A stretch of DNA of 64,000 nucleotides from Lacticaseibacillus songhuajiangensis (GCF_003946025.1 NZ_RHNR01000001.1:124001-188000), one strand, 5' to 3'; shown: positions 26,762-35,890, counted from the first letter of the stretch. Numbers and translations are program-made. The notes: generated from the sequence alone by a model not told the origin.

Positions 26762-27322
26762 ATGGTGCAACACATCTACCCGCAAGTCGCCGGCACCGAC
26801 TTACGGAATCTCAAAACCACAAAGGCGCCCAGCGCTGACTGGACAAACTTACGTAAAAAATTACCCGACATGACCGGCAAACGGGTCATTGTTCTCGGAA
26901 GTCAAAACGGCTGGCTGAACGAACAAGCGGTTATTGCCGGCGCGCTCGCCAGCCTCGGCGTCGATGCCAGCCGCACCAACGTTGCCACCGCCCGCGCCGC
27001 CGCGATTTCCTCACGTTTGCGCTACCGGCTCATGCCAACTGCCACGTGGCCAATTCTCGGCGGTCAGTACGATTTAATCATCGTGCCCAATGTCGGTCCC
27101 GAGAACTACAACGTGCTGGCGAACACCGCCCACCTGCTTCGGCACGGGCACGGCCGCATCGTGCTGAGTGGTGTCGCCGAATACGTCCAGCAAGTTGAAA
27201 GTAGCATCTACTCCAGTGACCACCGCTCTGGTAGCTGGAGCGCCAGTGACCTCGCCAAATTGCCCAGCGGGAATGTCATGAGCATCCTGCGCCGCAGTCG
27301 CCTCGGCGGGCATCAACGTTAA
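26762..27322 (+). CDS. Degenerate SAM-methyltransferase-like protein
   Basis: A 186-residue protein with the outline of a class I (UbiE-like) methyltransferase: LRKKLPDMTGKRVIVLGSQNGW corresponds to the strand and loop that usually read GKRVLDLGCGxGW, and YDLIIVPNVGPENYNVLANTAHLLRHGHGRIVLSG corresponds to motifs IV-V and the strand before the final hairpin. The glycine-rich SAM loop DxGxG is replaced by VLGSQNG, so normal SAM binding is doubtful. It may be a non-catalytic relative or have a new ligand. ATG at 26762 follows GGAAAGGATTCAAC. It is the last gene of the phosphatase operon. The family assignment rests on pattern resemblance only. Confidence 0.7.
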   Translation: MVQHIYPQVAGTDLRNLKTTKAPSADWTNLRKKLPDMTGKRVIVLGSQNGWLNEQAVIAGALASLGVDASRTNVATARAAAISSRLRYRLMPTATWPILGGQYDLIIVPNVGPENYNVLANTAHLLRHGHGRIVLSGVAEYVQQVESSIYSSDHRSGSWSASDLAKLPSGNVMSILRRSRLGGHQR

Positions 27323-27329
27323 GCTATGC

Positions 27330-27377
27330 AAAAGGCGCCGGAAATTCCTCACGATGAGGAGTCCCCGGCGCCTTTTA
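27330..27377. terminator. Bidirectional intrinsic terminator
   Basis: AAAAGGCGCCGG/CCGGCGCCTTTT stem with an inner CCTCACGATGAGG hairpin, with T runs in both directions, between the convergent methyltransferase-like and amidotransferase genes. Confidence 0.9.
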
Positions 27378-27385
27378 CATGGCTT

Positions 27386-28003
27386 TTATGCCGTAAACAA
27401 CTGGTCCAAAATTGCGTTCAAGCGGTCAACTGCAACCGGCTGATCAGCCACCGGCATTTTGTTCTCACTCGCGTAAAGTTCATCAATCATCGCGGACGTC
27501 ATCTCCAGATGGAACTGCAGGCCCACGATGTTGTCGTGGTAGACAAAGCCCTCATTCGTGCCCGCAGCGTTCGTGTACAACTGCTTGGCGCCTGGCAACT
27601 CCGCCATCTCCTCGCCATGCCACTGGAAAGCGGTGAAATCGGCGCCAGATGCCAGATCGCGCACCTGCTGGTAGCCGTATTCAGGTTCATCGGCGGTGAA
27701 TACCGGCGCCCCGAACGCGCGCACAATCTGCTGCGCGCCTAGGCAAATGCCGAGCACCGGGCGGCCGAGTTTGGCCAGGCTGCGAATGATAATCCGCTCG
27801 GCAGCGAGCCAGTCGTCATCATCGTTCACGCTCTGGGGACCGCCGAGCACAATCAACGCGTCCATTGCCGCCGGATTAAGCGTTTTGATGTCATCGCCAA
27901 TATCGATGCGGTGCACATTGAGCTCAACGTCGTGCTCCTGCGCCCAAACCGCGATAGCGCCGGGTTCTTCAATTGGGGTGTGTTGCATTACTTCAATTTG
28001 CAT
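27386..28003 (-). CDS. Class I glutamine amidotransferase-like protein (GMP synthase-like)
   Basis: A 205-residue free-standing GATase1 domain. Seen: the nucleophile elbow GICLGAQQ (Cys about residue 87), the oxyanion strand ALIVLGGPQSV, and the His/Glu of the triad in LQFHLEMT near 170. Such proteins hydrolyse glutamine, or in the gamma-glutamyl hydrolase-like branch other gamma-glutamyl compounds; the acceptor partner is not encoded nearby. The ATG at 28003, with GAGGATGACAAC upstream, is preferred to an upstream start at 28036. It converges on the phosphatase operon and shares its terminator. Confidence 0.88.
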   Translation of the reverse strand: MQIEVMQHTPIEEPGAIAVWAQEHDVELNVHRIDIGDDIKTLNPAAMDALIVLGGPQSVNDDDDWLAAERIIIRSLAKLGRPVLGICLGAQQIVRAFGAPVFTADEPEYGYQQVRDLASGADFTAFQWHGEEMAELPGAKQLYTNAAGTNEGFVYHDNIVGLQFHLEMTSAMIDELYASENKMPVADQPVAVDRLNAILDQLFTA

Positions 28004-28262
28004 GTTGTCATCCTCACTTTTCACCAAGTTTAGCACTTTTGGCGCGGTCGCCGCGCCGGCCCTGCGACTTTAGTCCTGAATTTTACTGAAAAGTACCCCA
28101 GACGACTGCACGCCTTGCCAAATACTGTTATAATGTACGCCATCCGTCGCTTGCAAAGTACCAGATAGCAATCATCTACTACTAATCGACCGATTAGCTT
28201 AGCTATTGCATTCATGGTAAAATTAAAGCGAATATTTTAATGTGAAATGGGGAATATAAACT

Positions 28263-29633
28263 ATGGATAGTGGCCAAGTCGCCTCTAGTCTATTGGTGAT
28301 GGTCGTTACCTTCTTGTTCGCAGCGTTTTTCGTTGCGAGCGAGTTTGCGCTGGTGCAGACTCGGCCCAGCACACTTGAGGAAATGCTGAAGGCGGGCCAA
28401 GGTAGCAAAACCAAGCTCACCCGTGCTCTCAAGATGGCGCACAACTTAAACGAGTACCTGTCGACGACCCAGATTGGGGTTTCCGTCGCTGGTCTGATTA
28501 TGGGTTGGATTGGTGAAGAGGTGGCAGAATACCTCCTCGTCAGTCTGCTCGGCTTCACGCACCTGCAGCTGCCCGGTGGCGGCCTGCACGTGATTGGGGC
28601 TTTTCTCGGGATTATCATCCTGACCTACTTGGAAGTTGTTTTAACTGAAATCGTCCCGAAGAACATCGCGATTGATTACTCAGTCAAAACTTTGATGTTC
28701 GTGGTCACACCACTGCATTACTTCCACATTCTGTTCTACCCCTTCGTGTGGTTCCTGAACACGTCTTCTATCGCCTTTCTGCGGCTGTTTGGCATCAAAC
28801 CCGCAGAAGAAGGTGGCGAGGCCTTCTCCCAGGCTGAAATCCTCAACCTGAGTAAGACCGCGGTCACCACTGGGGAGCTGGACAAGAATGACTTGGTCTA
28901 CATGGAGCGCGCCTTCGATTTCAACGATAAGGTTGCGCGCGACGTCATGGTCGACCGCACCCGTCTGGTCGTCGTCGACATCAACGCCACGGTTAAGGAA
29001 GTGCTGCGCCTCTACCTTGAAGAAGGCTTCAGCCGCTTCCCCGTCGTCGCAAATGGCGACAAGGACAAGATCCTGGGCTACGTTTATGTCTACGATCTAG
29101 TCCGCCAGTCCCGCGTTGACGACTCCATCCGCATTGCCAAAATTTTGCGGGCCATCGTCACGGTACCGGAAGTTACCCCTATCCAGAGTATTCTGCAGCA
29201 AATGATTAAGAGCCAATCCCCTATCGTGGTCGTCTCCGACGAGTACGGTGGTACCAGCGGGATTGTCACGGACAAGGATATTTACGAAGAATTATTCGGG
29301 ACCGTTAAGGACGAAATCGATGACGTTTCTGATGAATACATCATCGGCACCGATCAGGATAATGTCTACAAGGTCAGCGGGAAAACCACGCTGTACGACT
29401 TCGAGCGATTCTTCCACACTGACATTCCGGATTTCGATGATTCCGACATCATCACGGTTGGCGGTTCCTTGCAGGAAAGCCACCCGAAGATGAAGCAGGG
29501 CGACGACATCGTCCTGGGTCGCTACCACTTCCACGTTACGGAATATGAACGCGGCTTCGTCAAGTGGTTCACCGTCACGGTTGGGCCAGAAGTTCCGGCC
29601 AAGGCTGACGAGAGCACAGACGATAATAACTAA
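28263..29633 (+). CDS. CNNM/CorC-HlyC family membrane protein with CBS domains
   Basis: A 456-residue protein built of a DUF21 (CNNM) transmembrane domain with three to four segments (residues about 5-190), a pair of CBS domains (about 215-340, for example DVMVDRTRLVVVDIN and SPIVVVSDEYGGTSGIVT) and a C-terminal CorC/HlyC domain (about 355-445, ending FHVTEYERGFVKWFTV). Relatives take part in magnesium or cobalt efflux and resistance; the old name hemolysin C is probably misleading. The CBS pair usually binds adenine nucleotides. ATG at 28263 follows GGGGAA. Single-gene transcript with a terminator immediately after the stop. Confidence 0.93.
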   Translation: MDSGQVASSLLVMVVTFLFAAFFVASEFALVQTRPSTLEEMLKAGQGSKTKLTRALKMAHNLNEYLSTTQIGVSVAGLIMGWIGEEVAEYLLVSLLGFTHLQLPGGGLHVIGAFLGIIILTYLEVVLTEIVPKNIAIDYSVKTLMFVVTPLHYFHILFYPFVWFLNTSSIAFLRLFGIKPAEEGGEAFSQAEILNLSKTAVTTGELDKNDLVYMERAFDFNDKVARDVMVDRTRLVVVDINATVKEVLRLYLEEGFSRFPVVANGDKDKILGYVYVYDLVRQSRVDDSIRIAKILRAIVTVPEVTPIQSILQQMIKSQSPIVVVSDEYGGTSGIVTDKDIYEELFGTVKDEIDDVSDEYIIGTDQDNVYKVSGKTTLYDFERFFHTDIPDFDDSDIITVGGSLQESHPKMKQGDDIVLGRYHFHVTEYERGFVKWFTVTVGPEVPAKADESTDDNN

Positions 29634-29636
29634 CAC

Positions 29637-29675
29637 AAAAGGGCGGTGCACTCATGATGGGTGCACCGCCCTTTT
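29637..29675 (+). terminator. Intrinsic terminator of the CorC/HlyC gene
   Basis: AAAAGGGCGGTGCA/TGCACCGCCCTTTT stem, T4 on either side. The repeat element copy 2 begins two bases later. Confidence 0.9.
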
Positions 29676-29676
29676 A

Positions 29677-30367
29677 CTGCCCGCCAGCGATAGCGTTTCA
29701 GTGACGAAGTCACGCACGGCCTCTGTGCTGTTTTCATACCGCCGCTAGGCGGTGAGGTCGGCAACTCCGGCGTGAGTGCGTTTGGGCTGCGCTCCGGAGA
29801 ACTACGTCGGGCGGGACCGCTCCGCCCAAGCGTACTCACGCCTCCGTGGCCGACATATTACTAAGTAGGAAATACAGTACACATCAGTCGTGACTAAGTG
29901 ATGACTGTCTCCGGTACTTAGAAAGGCTATGACTTCAATATTCACCATGTTTAGGAAGACAGATGAACTGCATATTGTGACAGCATTCCTCGATTACGTG
30001 TTCGTCTGCGTTTGGCGCCCCGACTCATGTAGTCTGAAACTTTCCCTACTGGAGTATTGTTGTAGCACTTAGGGACTGGGGCGGCTTGGTGGAGTGAACG
30101 CAGGTAGGCGGCGCGCAAAGAGCACGAATAGCCCACACAACCGGCGAAGGCCGTTTTGTGTGGGCTATTCGTGCTCGGGGTAAATCTTTTTGACGTGGGC
30201 TTCGGCAAAAAGTTTAGCGGTAGCCTGGCTTGCCAGGCGTGAGCGACCCCGCGCCACCTACCTGCGGGCACGTAACCAAGTCGCCCCAGTCCCGACCTTC
30301 GGTCTAGCACCTTTTCAAAACCCGCATTCTTGCGGATGAATGTTTCACGACTTACACTAACAGACAG
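29677..30367 (-). repeat. Palindromic element copy 2 (691 bp, B-type X arm)
   Basis: Same orientation as copy 1 (Y arm left, X arm right). The Y arm keeps its outer stem but has lost the inner hairpins: GGCGTGAGT (29769-29777) pairs with ACTCACGCC (29834-29842) inside GTCGGC/GCCGAC. The X arm is of a second sequence type: CGCAGGTAGG near 30100 pairs with CCACCTACCTGCG near 30260, enclosing a perfect 21-bp hairpin (30120-30140 with 30156-30176), AAAAAGTTTAGCGG sequence and a CCTGGCTTGCCAGG hairpin. The right end lies two bases from the degV stop codon and the left end two bases from a terminator. No plausible gene inside. Confidence 0.85.
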
Positions 30368-30369
30368 TT

Positions 30370-31236
30370 TCAGCCCATGGGATACGTCGTCCAGTCTGGT
30401 GCAACGAAGATACCGACCACACCCTCACCAGTGTGCACACCGACTGCCGGCCCGATGTCGCTACGGTCAATAGTGGCATCAGCGTCTGCGGCCAGCACCT
30501 GCTCGCGCAACTGCGTGACGGCCGTTGGGTTAGTGGCGTCGATGATGTTGAAGCGTACCGGCCCGTCAATCGCCGCCGCATTCGCCAGCGCGTCGCTACC
30601 GATGCGCTTCACAGCCCGTTTGGCTGTGCGCTCCTTGCCCACTGGCACAATTTTGCCGTCATGCATTTCCAGGACTGGCTTGATTGCCAGCAGATTGCCT
30701 AAAAATGCCGTGGAGCCGCTGATGCGGCCCGTACGCAGCAAGTGCTTGAGATTATCGACCACAAAGCCTACGGACACCTGCTCATCAAACTGATCTAGCA
30801 CCGGCATAATCTGCTCCGGCGCATAACCAGCATTTGCCATGCGGGCGGCCAGCTGAACTTGATAAGCCAGGCCAGCACTAATCGTGCGCGAATCCTGCAC
30901 GTAAACCTTGATGGGTAGATAGTCCTGCACAAATCCGCGCAGACTATCCACCATCCCGCTAAGTGCACCGCTTAGGTGAATCGAGAGCACCGCGTCAAAG
31001 CCTGCTGCGGCGAGCGTCCGGTACGTTTCATCGAGGCGATATAGCGGTGCCTGCGCCGTCGTTGGCATGTCCTCAGTACGCATGCGTTCGTAGAATTCTT
31101 GACTGGAAATTGTCTCGTTCTCGAACAATTCCTCTTGCCCAAACATAACGGTTAACGGCACTACGGTAATCCCCGCGGCAGTAACCTGCTCCTTCGTCAA
31201 GTATGCCGAACTATCAGTTACGATTGCTGTCTTCAT
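30370..31236 (-). CDS. DegV family fatty-acid-binding protein
   Basis: A 288-residue DegV protein. The N-terminal KTAIVTDSSAYLT strand-loop, the central SGALSGMVDSLRG motif (Ser residues that hold the fatty acid carboxylate in FakB) and the C-terminal GPAVGVHTGEGVVGIF are all present. In Firmicutes such proteins (FakB) present exogenous fatty acids to the kinase FakA for phospholipid synthesis; the kinase gene is not in the window. ATG at 31236 is used; a GTG nine bases earlier lies in the ribosome site. The stop codon is two bases from repeat element copy 2, so transcripts probably run into it. Confidence 0.93.
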   Translation of the reverse strand: MKTAIVTDSSAYLTKEQVTAAGITVVPLTVMFGQEELFENETISSQEFYERMRTEDMPTTAQAPLYRLDETYRTLAAAGFDAVLSIHLSGALSGMVDSLRGFVQDYLPIKVYVQDSRTISAGLAYQVQLAARMANAGYAPEQIMPVLDQFDEQVSVGFVVDNLKHLLRTGRISGSTAFLGNLLAIKPVLEMHDGKIVPVGKERTAKRAVKRIGSDALANAAAIDGPVRFNIIDATNPTAVTQLREQVLAADADATIDRSDIGPAVGVHTGEGVVGIFVAPDWTTYPMG

Positions 31237-31380
31237 GACACCCACCCTTTTTCTCCGCTTTTCTCCTAAGTGTAAGTTGCCGAGCGGTCATACTCAAGGT
31301 TTCAGCTGTAACCTTGCGCAAGCAATTTGTGCAAAAAGTGCAAAATATGGTTAGCGTGCTTGGGTTTAGCATTACGGCAT

Positions 31381-31420
31381 AAACAAGCCCCTGCTAGTTG
31401 TCGCTAGCAGGGGCTTGTTT
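31381..31420. terminator. Bidirectional intrinsic terminator
   Basis: AAACAAGCCCCTGCTAG and its exact complement pair over 17 bp around a 6-base loop. It follows the stop of the hydrolase gene by about 120 nt and precedes the degV promoter region. Confidence 0.85.
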
Positions 31421-31540
31421 ACGTCTATTTTGATTGGCAAAAACTGGCGCTATCTGCGCAAAAGTTACGATTTACTATCGAAATTCAGCGCTGAACTGGT
31501 CGCCAGCGCGCAGGTTCTACAATGCGGTTGCACAAGGAAG

Positions 31541-32479
31541 TTAACGCAAGTGCGTACTCAAGAAGTTGAGAACACGGTGCTGATATTCCGCCGGGTGCTT
31601 AAGTTCGCTTTGGGCGTGCCTGGCGCCAGGGACTACCCACAGCTTCTTTTCACCAGCGCTTGCCTTGTAGTTGGCGTAAACCATTTTGGTTGGCACAAAC
31701 TTATCCTGCGCTCCATGGATGAAGAAGGTGGGCAAGTTGTTCTTCTTAAGTGCTCGTGTGGCGGACGCGGCCGGATAATCAACGCCAGTATGCAGCTGCG
31801 CTAGCCGTAACACGCTAGGAACAAGCGGCCGGCTTGGTAAGTTGTACATCGACTTGGCTTGGAAGGATAATTCCGCGTCGACACTCGTATAGCCGCAATC
31901 TTCGACGATGGCCTGCACCTGCTTGGGCAAGTTCATGCCGCTCAGGTACATCACAGTCGCACCACCCATCGAAACACCGAAGAGGGCAATCTGCTGCTGA
32001 CTGCCTTCACGGCGCAGAAGTTGCTGAAGCCACTTCTGGTAATCGCGACGGTCCGCCCAACCATAGCCGATGTATGTGCCATCAGACTGACCATGCCCAC
32101 GATCATCTGGCGCCAGCACGTTGTAGCCGGCGTTGTGGAACATTCGGATGTATGCCGCCATATCTTCCTTGGTGTTCATGTAACCATGCGCCACCACCAC
32201 CGTCTTGCTGCTCTTGCTGGCGGCGGGAACGTAATCCGCCTTCAGTTGCCAATCGCTGTGCCCAACCGCTGTCTGGGTCCACGTCTGTTTATGAACAGCG
32301 GCCAACCAGTCGCGGTTGGCCTGTTCGCGCTTGCTGACTTTGTTGTTCAGGAACGTCTTTGTACTCGGAATGAAGGCGACTCTGTAAAAATACTCACAAG
32401 CGCCACCATAGGCACCAAGTACCACCAGGGCAATCACAATTGCGGCAGTGAGTTTACGATGTTTGCGGATAAATTTCAA
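31541..32479 (-). CDS. Membrane-anchored alpha/beta hydrolase
   Basis: A 312-residue serine hydrolase with an N-terminal membrane segment (residues about 10-30, after the basic MKFIRKHRK) and an extracellular-facing alpha/beta hydrolase fold. Seen: oxyanion loop VVAHGYMNTKED, nucleophile elbow GVSMGG, acid in HGAQDKFVP and His in PGARHAQSE near the C-terminus. It resembles the YqkD/BAAT-like group of Firmicutes hydrolases of unknown substrate. The start is TTG with GAGGA eight bases upstream. It is transcribed divergently from the marR gene, and MarR may control it. Confidence 0.9.
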   Translation of the reverse strand: MKFIRKHRKLTAAIVIALVVLGAYGGACEYFYRVAFIPSTKTFLNNKVSKREQANRDWLAAVHKQTWTQTAVGHSDWQLKADYVPAASKSSKTVVVAHGYMNTKEDMAAYIRMFHNAGYNVLAPDDRGHGQSDGTYIGYGWADRRDYQKWLQQLLRREGSQQQIALFGVSMGGATVMYLSGMNLPKQVQAIVEDCGYTSVDAELSFQAKSMYNLPSRPLVPSVLRLAQLHTGVDYPAASATRALKKNNLPTFFIHGAQDKFVPTKMVYANYKASAGEKKLWVVPGARHAQSELKHPAEYQHRVLNFLSTHLR

Positions 32480-32552
32480 TCTAAAATCCTCGACTTTGAC
32501 TGTTTTTTGACTCTATGTACTTTAAGTTAACCAAATACGGTATACTTATCGC

Positions 32553-32571
32553 ACAATAATTGCTATATTGT
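32553..32571. promoter_or_regulatory. Candidate MarR operator
   Basis: ACAATA (32553-32558) and TATTGT (32566-32571) form a 6-bp inverted repeat with a 7-base centre in the short divergent region between the hydrolase and marR genes. Size and AT-rich sequence are typical for MarR sites; assignment is by position only. Confidence 0.45.
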
Positions 32572-32599
32572 TCATGAATACAACTCGGAGGCCCTCAGC

Positions 32600-33064
32600 A
32601 TGAATAGCAATCAGTTAAGTAATGCGTTCACTGACATTTACTTCAAAACTACAAAGGGAATGGCCAACCTGCTTCAAAATGCGACGGCTGAATTCCATGT
32701 TTCTTTCGAACAGTACCAAATTTTACGCGACATTGCGCATAAACGCGCAAGCAATTTAACGGAATTAGTCCAATTGCGCGGCGTAACGAAACCCGCAATT
32801 GCCCGCCAGTTGCGCACGCTGCGGAGTCTCGAATACATCAACCAGACCACCGCAACCGCCGATCACCGGCGGCATGTGCTCAGCCTCACCACTAACGGCG
32901 TGCAGGTCGAAAAGCAAATCGAAACCGCGCTCAACCGCAGTTTCAACCAACTCACCAGTACCATCGGTGAAGGCGAGGTGCAGACCCTCACCACCATTTT
33001 GGAACACATCAACAACGACGTCCTCCAGCCAATGCGTGACGGAAATAACACCAACCAATCATAG
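32600..33064 (+). CDS. MarR-family transcriptional regulator
   Basis: A 154-residue winged-helix regulator. The HTH region (SNLTELVQLRGVTKPAIARQLRTL) and the wing (TTATADHRRHVLSLT, with the conserved D-x-R) are clear, flanked by the dimerisation helices. Starts at ATG with GGAGG upstream. MarR proteins usually repress their own and a neighbouring gene until bound by a phenolic or other small ligand. Candidate targets are the divergent hydrolase and, on the other side, the convergent Bcr/CflA efflux gene, but only the hydrolase shares its promoter region. Confidence 0.93.
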   Translation: MNSNQLSNAFTDIYFKTTKGMANLLQNATAEFHVSFEQYQILRDIAHKRASNLTELVQLRGVTKPAIARQLRTLRSLEYINQTTATADHRRHVLSLTTNGVQVEKQIETALNRSFNQLTSTIGEGEVQTLTTILEHINNDVLQPMRDGNNTNQS

Positions 33065-33117
33065 CAGTATCACAAGCACTAGTGCCAGTGTGACACCCGT
33101 AACGTTTAGCAAAAGAC

Positions 33118-33167
33118 AAAGGCCTCACCCCTGCGCAAGTACCACGCGTTTGGAGTTGAGGCCTTTT
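33118..33167. terminator. Bidirectional terminator between marR and bcr
   Basis: AAAGGCCTCA/TGAGGCCTTT stem around a 29-base loop between convergent genes. Confidence 0.75.
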
Positions 33168-33179
33168 GGCTATTACCAA

Positions 33180-34370
33180 CTAGTCATCCATGCGACCATG
33201 CATGCCGATGGCGTAAGTGCCGAGCGCAAGGATGTTGCTGGCTAGAATCATGCCGACCATGGGCACCGCGTTTTGCGCGCCAAACATGCCGACAAGTGGT
33301 GACGCCACACCGCCCAGAACGTTGCTGCCAAGACCGAGCATGGCGCTCGCCCCGCCGGCACGTTCGGCTTCTCCATTCATACCGAGGCTGGTGGCAGTGG
33401 TATTGACGCCGGCAAAACAAATCTGCATGAGCACCAATCCGATAATCATCACAATCAATGAATCGAGCGTGAGTGCATTGGCCAGCAGCAATAGCCCTGC
33501 CCCGACGCCGCCCATGAGTGACGCGTGCATAATGCGCTTGGTCGATAGACGCCGACTCAAACGGCCAACCAGGTTGGTTCCGAGTACAATGCCCAGCCCA
33601 TTAACCGCGTACAGAATTGAAAAGACCAGTACGGGCACACCGTAGTAACGTTCGTAAACGAAGCTGGAGCCAGAGATGTAAGAAAACAGCGCACTGTAAG
33701 CGAACCCTTGCGCAAGTACGTAAGTCATAAACTCACGGTCGCCCATCAGGAAAGCCATATCGCGAAAGGCACCCCAGAGTTGCGTGCTCCGCCGCGTTTC
33801 CGGCAAGCTTTCCCGCAGCATCAGCAGACTGAACAAAATGAGCAGCGCACCAATCACCGTTAGCACGATGAAAATTCCGCGCCAGTTGGTGGCCATCAGA
33901 ATCAGGCTCCCAATGCTCGGCGAAATGATTGGAAAAATCCCGTTAATGGCCATCAGCAGTGCCATAAAGCGCGTCAATTGCTTGCCACTGTACAAATCGC
34001 GAGCAATAGACCTGGAGAGTACCTGCCCGGCGCTCCCACCAATCCCCTGCAGGAAGCGAATGGCAATAATAATGGCAATATTTTGCTGCACCGCAATCAG
34101 TGCGGAGCAAATGGTAAACAACAGGACACCAAGCAGTAGCGGCCAGCGCCGTCCGAAACGATCAGACAAGGGGCCAATAATCACCTGGCCAAGTCCCAAT
34201 CCAACAACACTGGCCGTAATGGTCAGTTGCGCCATTGTTGCGCTAGTGTGCAGGCCCGCCTGCATCGTCGGCAACGCCGGCAGGTACAAATCCATCGACA
34301 AGGGACCAAACGCCGATAAGGTCCCAAGCAAAATGGCTAAACCCCAACTAAATTTACGCTCATTCTTCAC
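33180..34370 (-). CDS. Bcr/CflA-type multidrug efflux MFS transporter
   Basis: A 396-residue major facilitator with twelve hydrophobic segments. The first segment carries the Bcr/CflA hallmark GPLSMDLYLPALP, the loop 2-3 the MFS motif GPLSDRFGRRWPLL, and segment 5 the antiporter-type motif region AINGIFPIISPSIGS. Family members export chloramphenicol, bicyclomycin and other drugs by proton antiport; the real substrate is unknown. Its start codon overlaps the stop of the upstream acetyltransferase gene (ATGA), so the two are translated together. Convergent with marR. Confidence 0.93.
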   Translation of the reverse strand: MKNERKFSWGLAILLGTLSAFGPLSMDLYLPALPTMQAGLHTSATMAQLTITASVVGLGLGQVIIGPLSDRFGRRWPLLLGVLLFTICSALIAVQQNIAIIIAIRFLQGIGGSAGQVLSRSIARDLYSGKQLTRFMALLMAINGIFPIISPSIGSLILMATNWRGIFIVLTVIGALLILFSLLMLRESLPETRRSTQLWGAFRDMAFLMGDREFMTYVLAQGFAYSALFSYISGSSFVYERYYGVPVLVFSILYAVNGLGIVLGTNLVGRLSRRLSTKRIMHASLMGGVGAGLLLLANALTLDSLIVMIIGLVLMQICFAGVNTTATSLGMNGEAERAGGASAMLGLGSNVLGGVASPLVGMFGAQNAVPMVGMILASNILALGTYAIGMHGRMDD

Positions 34371-34903
34371 TCAGTCGCACCGCCAAACACCAACTGGTAG
34401 GCAAGCCGCTCCGGCACTGGTTCATCCAGGTAAACAAGTCCGCGATGTTCAAACCCATTGCTGAGAACAACGTGCTGCATAATTTTGTTATCCGGATGCG
34501 TGTCAATCCGCACGTCGCGCACACCGCGACTGTATAATTCGGACAAAAGTGCCGTCAAGAACGCCCGGCTGAGGTGCAAACCGCGGCCAGCGTCACCAAT
34601 GGCAAAACGGTGAATAGCGTAATAAGGCACGTCGGGGCCACCAATCCAGGTGCCACCTTCAATGTACTTGTAGAACGGATCTGGTCCCTGGATAAGGCTG
34701 GCAATCCCAACCACTTGGCCATCGACGACCAGCACCCGGTTGGCCCCGTTGGCAATGTCGGTTTCCACCGCAGCACGGTCAGGGTAGTTTCCCTGCCACT
34801 GGTCAATGTTCTGGCTGCCCAAAAAGGCGCGGGCACCAGCGATCACTTTCATGATGGCGTCGACATCATCCGACTGTCCCGGACGAACAAAAATTGCAGG
34901 CAT
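34367..34903 (-). CDS. GNAT-family N-acetyltransferase
   Basis: A 178-residue GNAT protein. The acetyl-CoA site motif A is visible as YYAIHRFAIGDAGRGLHLSRAF, and the C-terminal strand pair as ARIDTHPDNKIMQHVVLSNGFEHRG (landmarks IDTHPDNKIMQHVV and GFEHRG). The N-terminus IFVRPGQSDDVDAIMKVI is typical. It overlaps the efflux gene by four bases; pairing of acetyltransferase and exporter suggests handling of a common toxic or antibiotic-like compound, but substrate is unknown. ATG at 34903 follows AAGGAG. Confidence 0.92.
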   Translation of the reverse strand: MPAIFVRPGQSDDVDAIMKVIAGARAFLGSQNIDQWQGNYPDRAAVETDIANGANRVLVVDGQVVGIASLIQGPDPFYKYIEGGTWIGGPDVPYYAIHRFAIGDAGRGLHLSRAFLTALLSELYSRGVRDVRIDTHPDNKIMQHVVLSNGFEHRGLVYLDEPVPERLAYQLVFGGATE

Positions 34904-34986
34904 TAACTGTCACTCCTTCTGGCTTCACAGCCGCATACGTTTAGCATTCATTATCACGCTTTTACATTTCCCGGGCAATACTAATA

Positions 34987-35885
34987 CTGTCCGTCAGCGA
35001 CAGCGTTAGAACTTTCATCCACAAGGATACAGGGGTTGAAAATAGGGCTTTGACCGCAAGGTCGAGCCTGGAGCGACTTGGTTACGTGCCCGCAGGTAGG
35101 TGGCGCGGGGGCGAGCTACGCGGCCGTGGCACTAAGCGCTAAAGCGCAAAGTGCCACTGGCTCACGCCTGGTAAACCAGGCTACCGCTAAACTTTTTGCC
35201 GAAGCCCTTGGCAAAAAGCTTTACCCCGAACATGAACAGCCCATACAATGCGGCTGACGCCGGTTGTATGGGCTATTCATGTTCTTTGCGCGCCACCTAC
35301 CTGCGTTCACTCCACCAAGTCACCCCAGTCCCTAAGTGCTACAACAGCATTCTGGTGGGGAAAATTTCAGGTTGCGCTGGCGGAAACACCAAACGAAGAG
35401 GGAACACGATTCAGAAATATTGGCACAATTAACGGTTAGTCAGTCTTCTGTCTGAATACACTAATCTTGTCACCATTAATTTGACGTCCTGTTGTCAGTT
35501 GGAGCATTTCAGTGCGTTATCGCCAGATTTCTGGGTCTTTCCCTACTCAGTAACGTGCCGGCCACGGAGGTAGGAGTGTGTTTGGGCGTAGCGGGCGGGA
35601 ACGGAGTCGGCGAAAGCATTATCGTTTGAAGACGCGGCGGTGCTTTTCCGCCGCGGCTGCACACGATAATGCCGGGAGCGCAGAATTGACGCTGGTCTTG
35701 CGGCAATTCTGCCAGTGAAGGACTCCAACGGAGGCCTGAACGGTCCCCGCCGACGCAGTTTCCGCGGAGCGAAGCCCAAGCGCACTCCTACCGGAGTTGC
35801 CGGTCCCACCACCTAACGGTGGCCGTGAAAACACCACAGAGGCCCAGCGTGACTTCGTCACTGAAATGCTATCGCTGACGGACAG
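34987..35885 (+). repeat. Palindromic element copy 3 (899 bp, full length, B-type X arm)
   Basis: Full-length copy bounded by inverted repeats (left CTGTCCGTCAGCGACAGC, right end complementary CTGTCCGTCAGCGATAGC). X arm left, Y arm right. X arm: GACTTGGT and CGCAGGTAGGTGGCGCG near 35070-35110 pair with CGCGCCACCTACCTGCG and ACCAAGTC near 35287-35325; inside are hairpins GTGGCACT/AGTGCCAC, GCCTGGTAAACCAGGC, CTTTTTGCC/GGCAAAAAG and a 21-bp hairpin with one mismatch (35228-35248 with 35264-35284). Y arm: GGTAGGAGT (35569-35577) pairs with ACTCCTACC (35784-35792), enclosing further hairpins. The right end is 5 nt from the pip stop codon. No plausible gene inside. Confidence 0.88.
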
Positions 35886-35890
35886 CGAAC

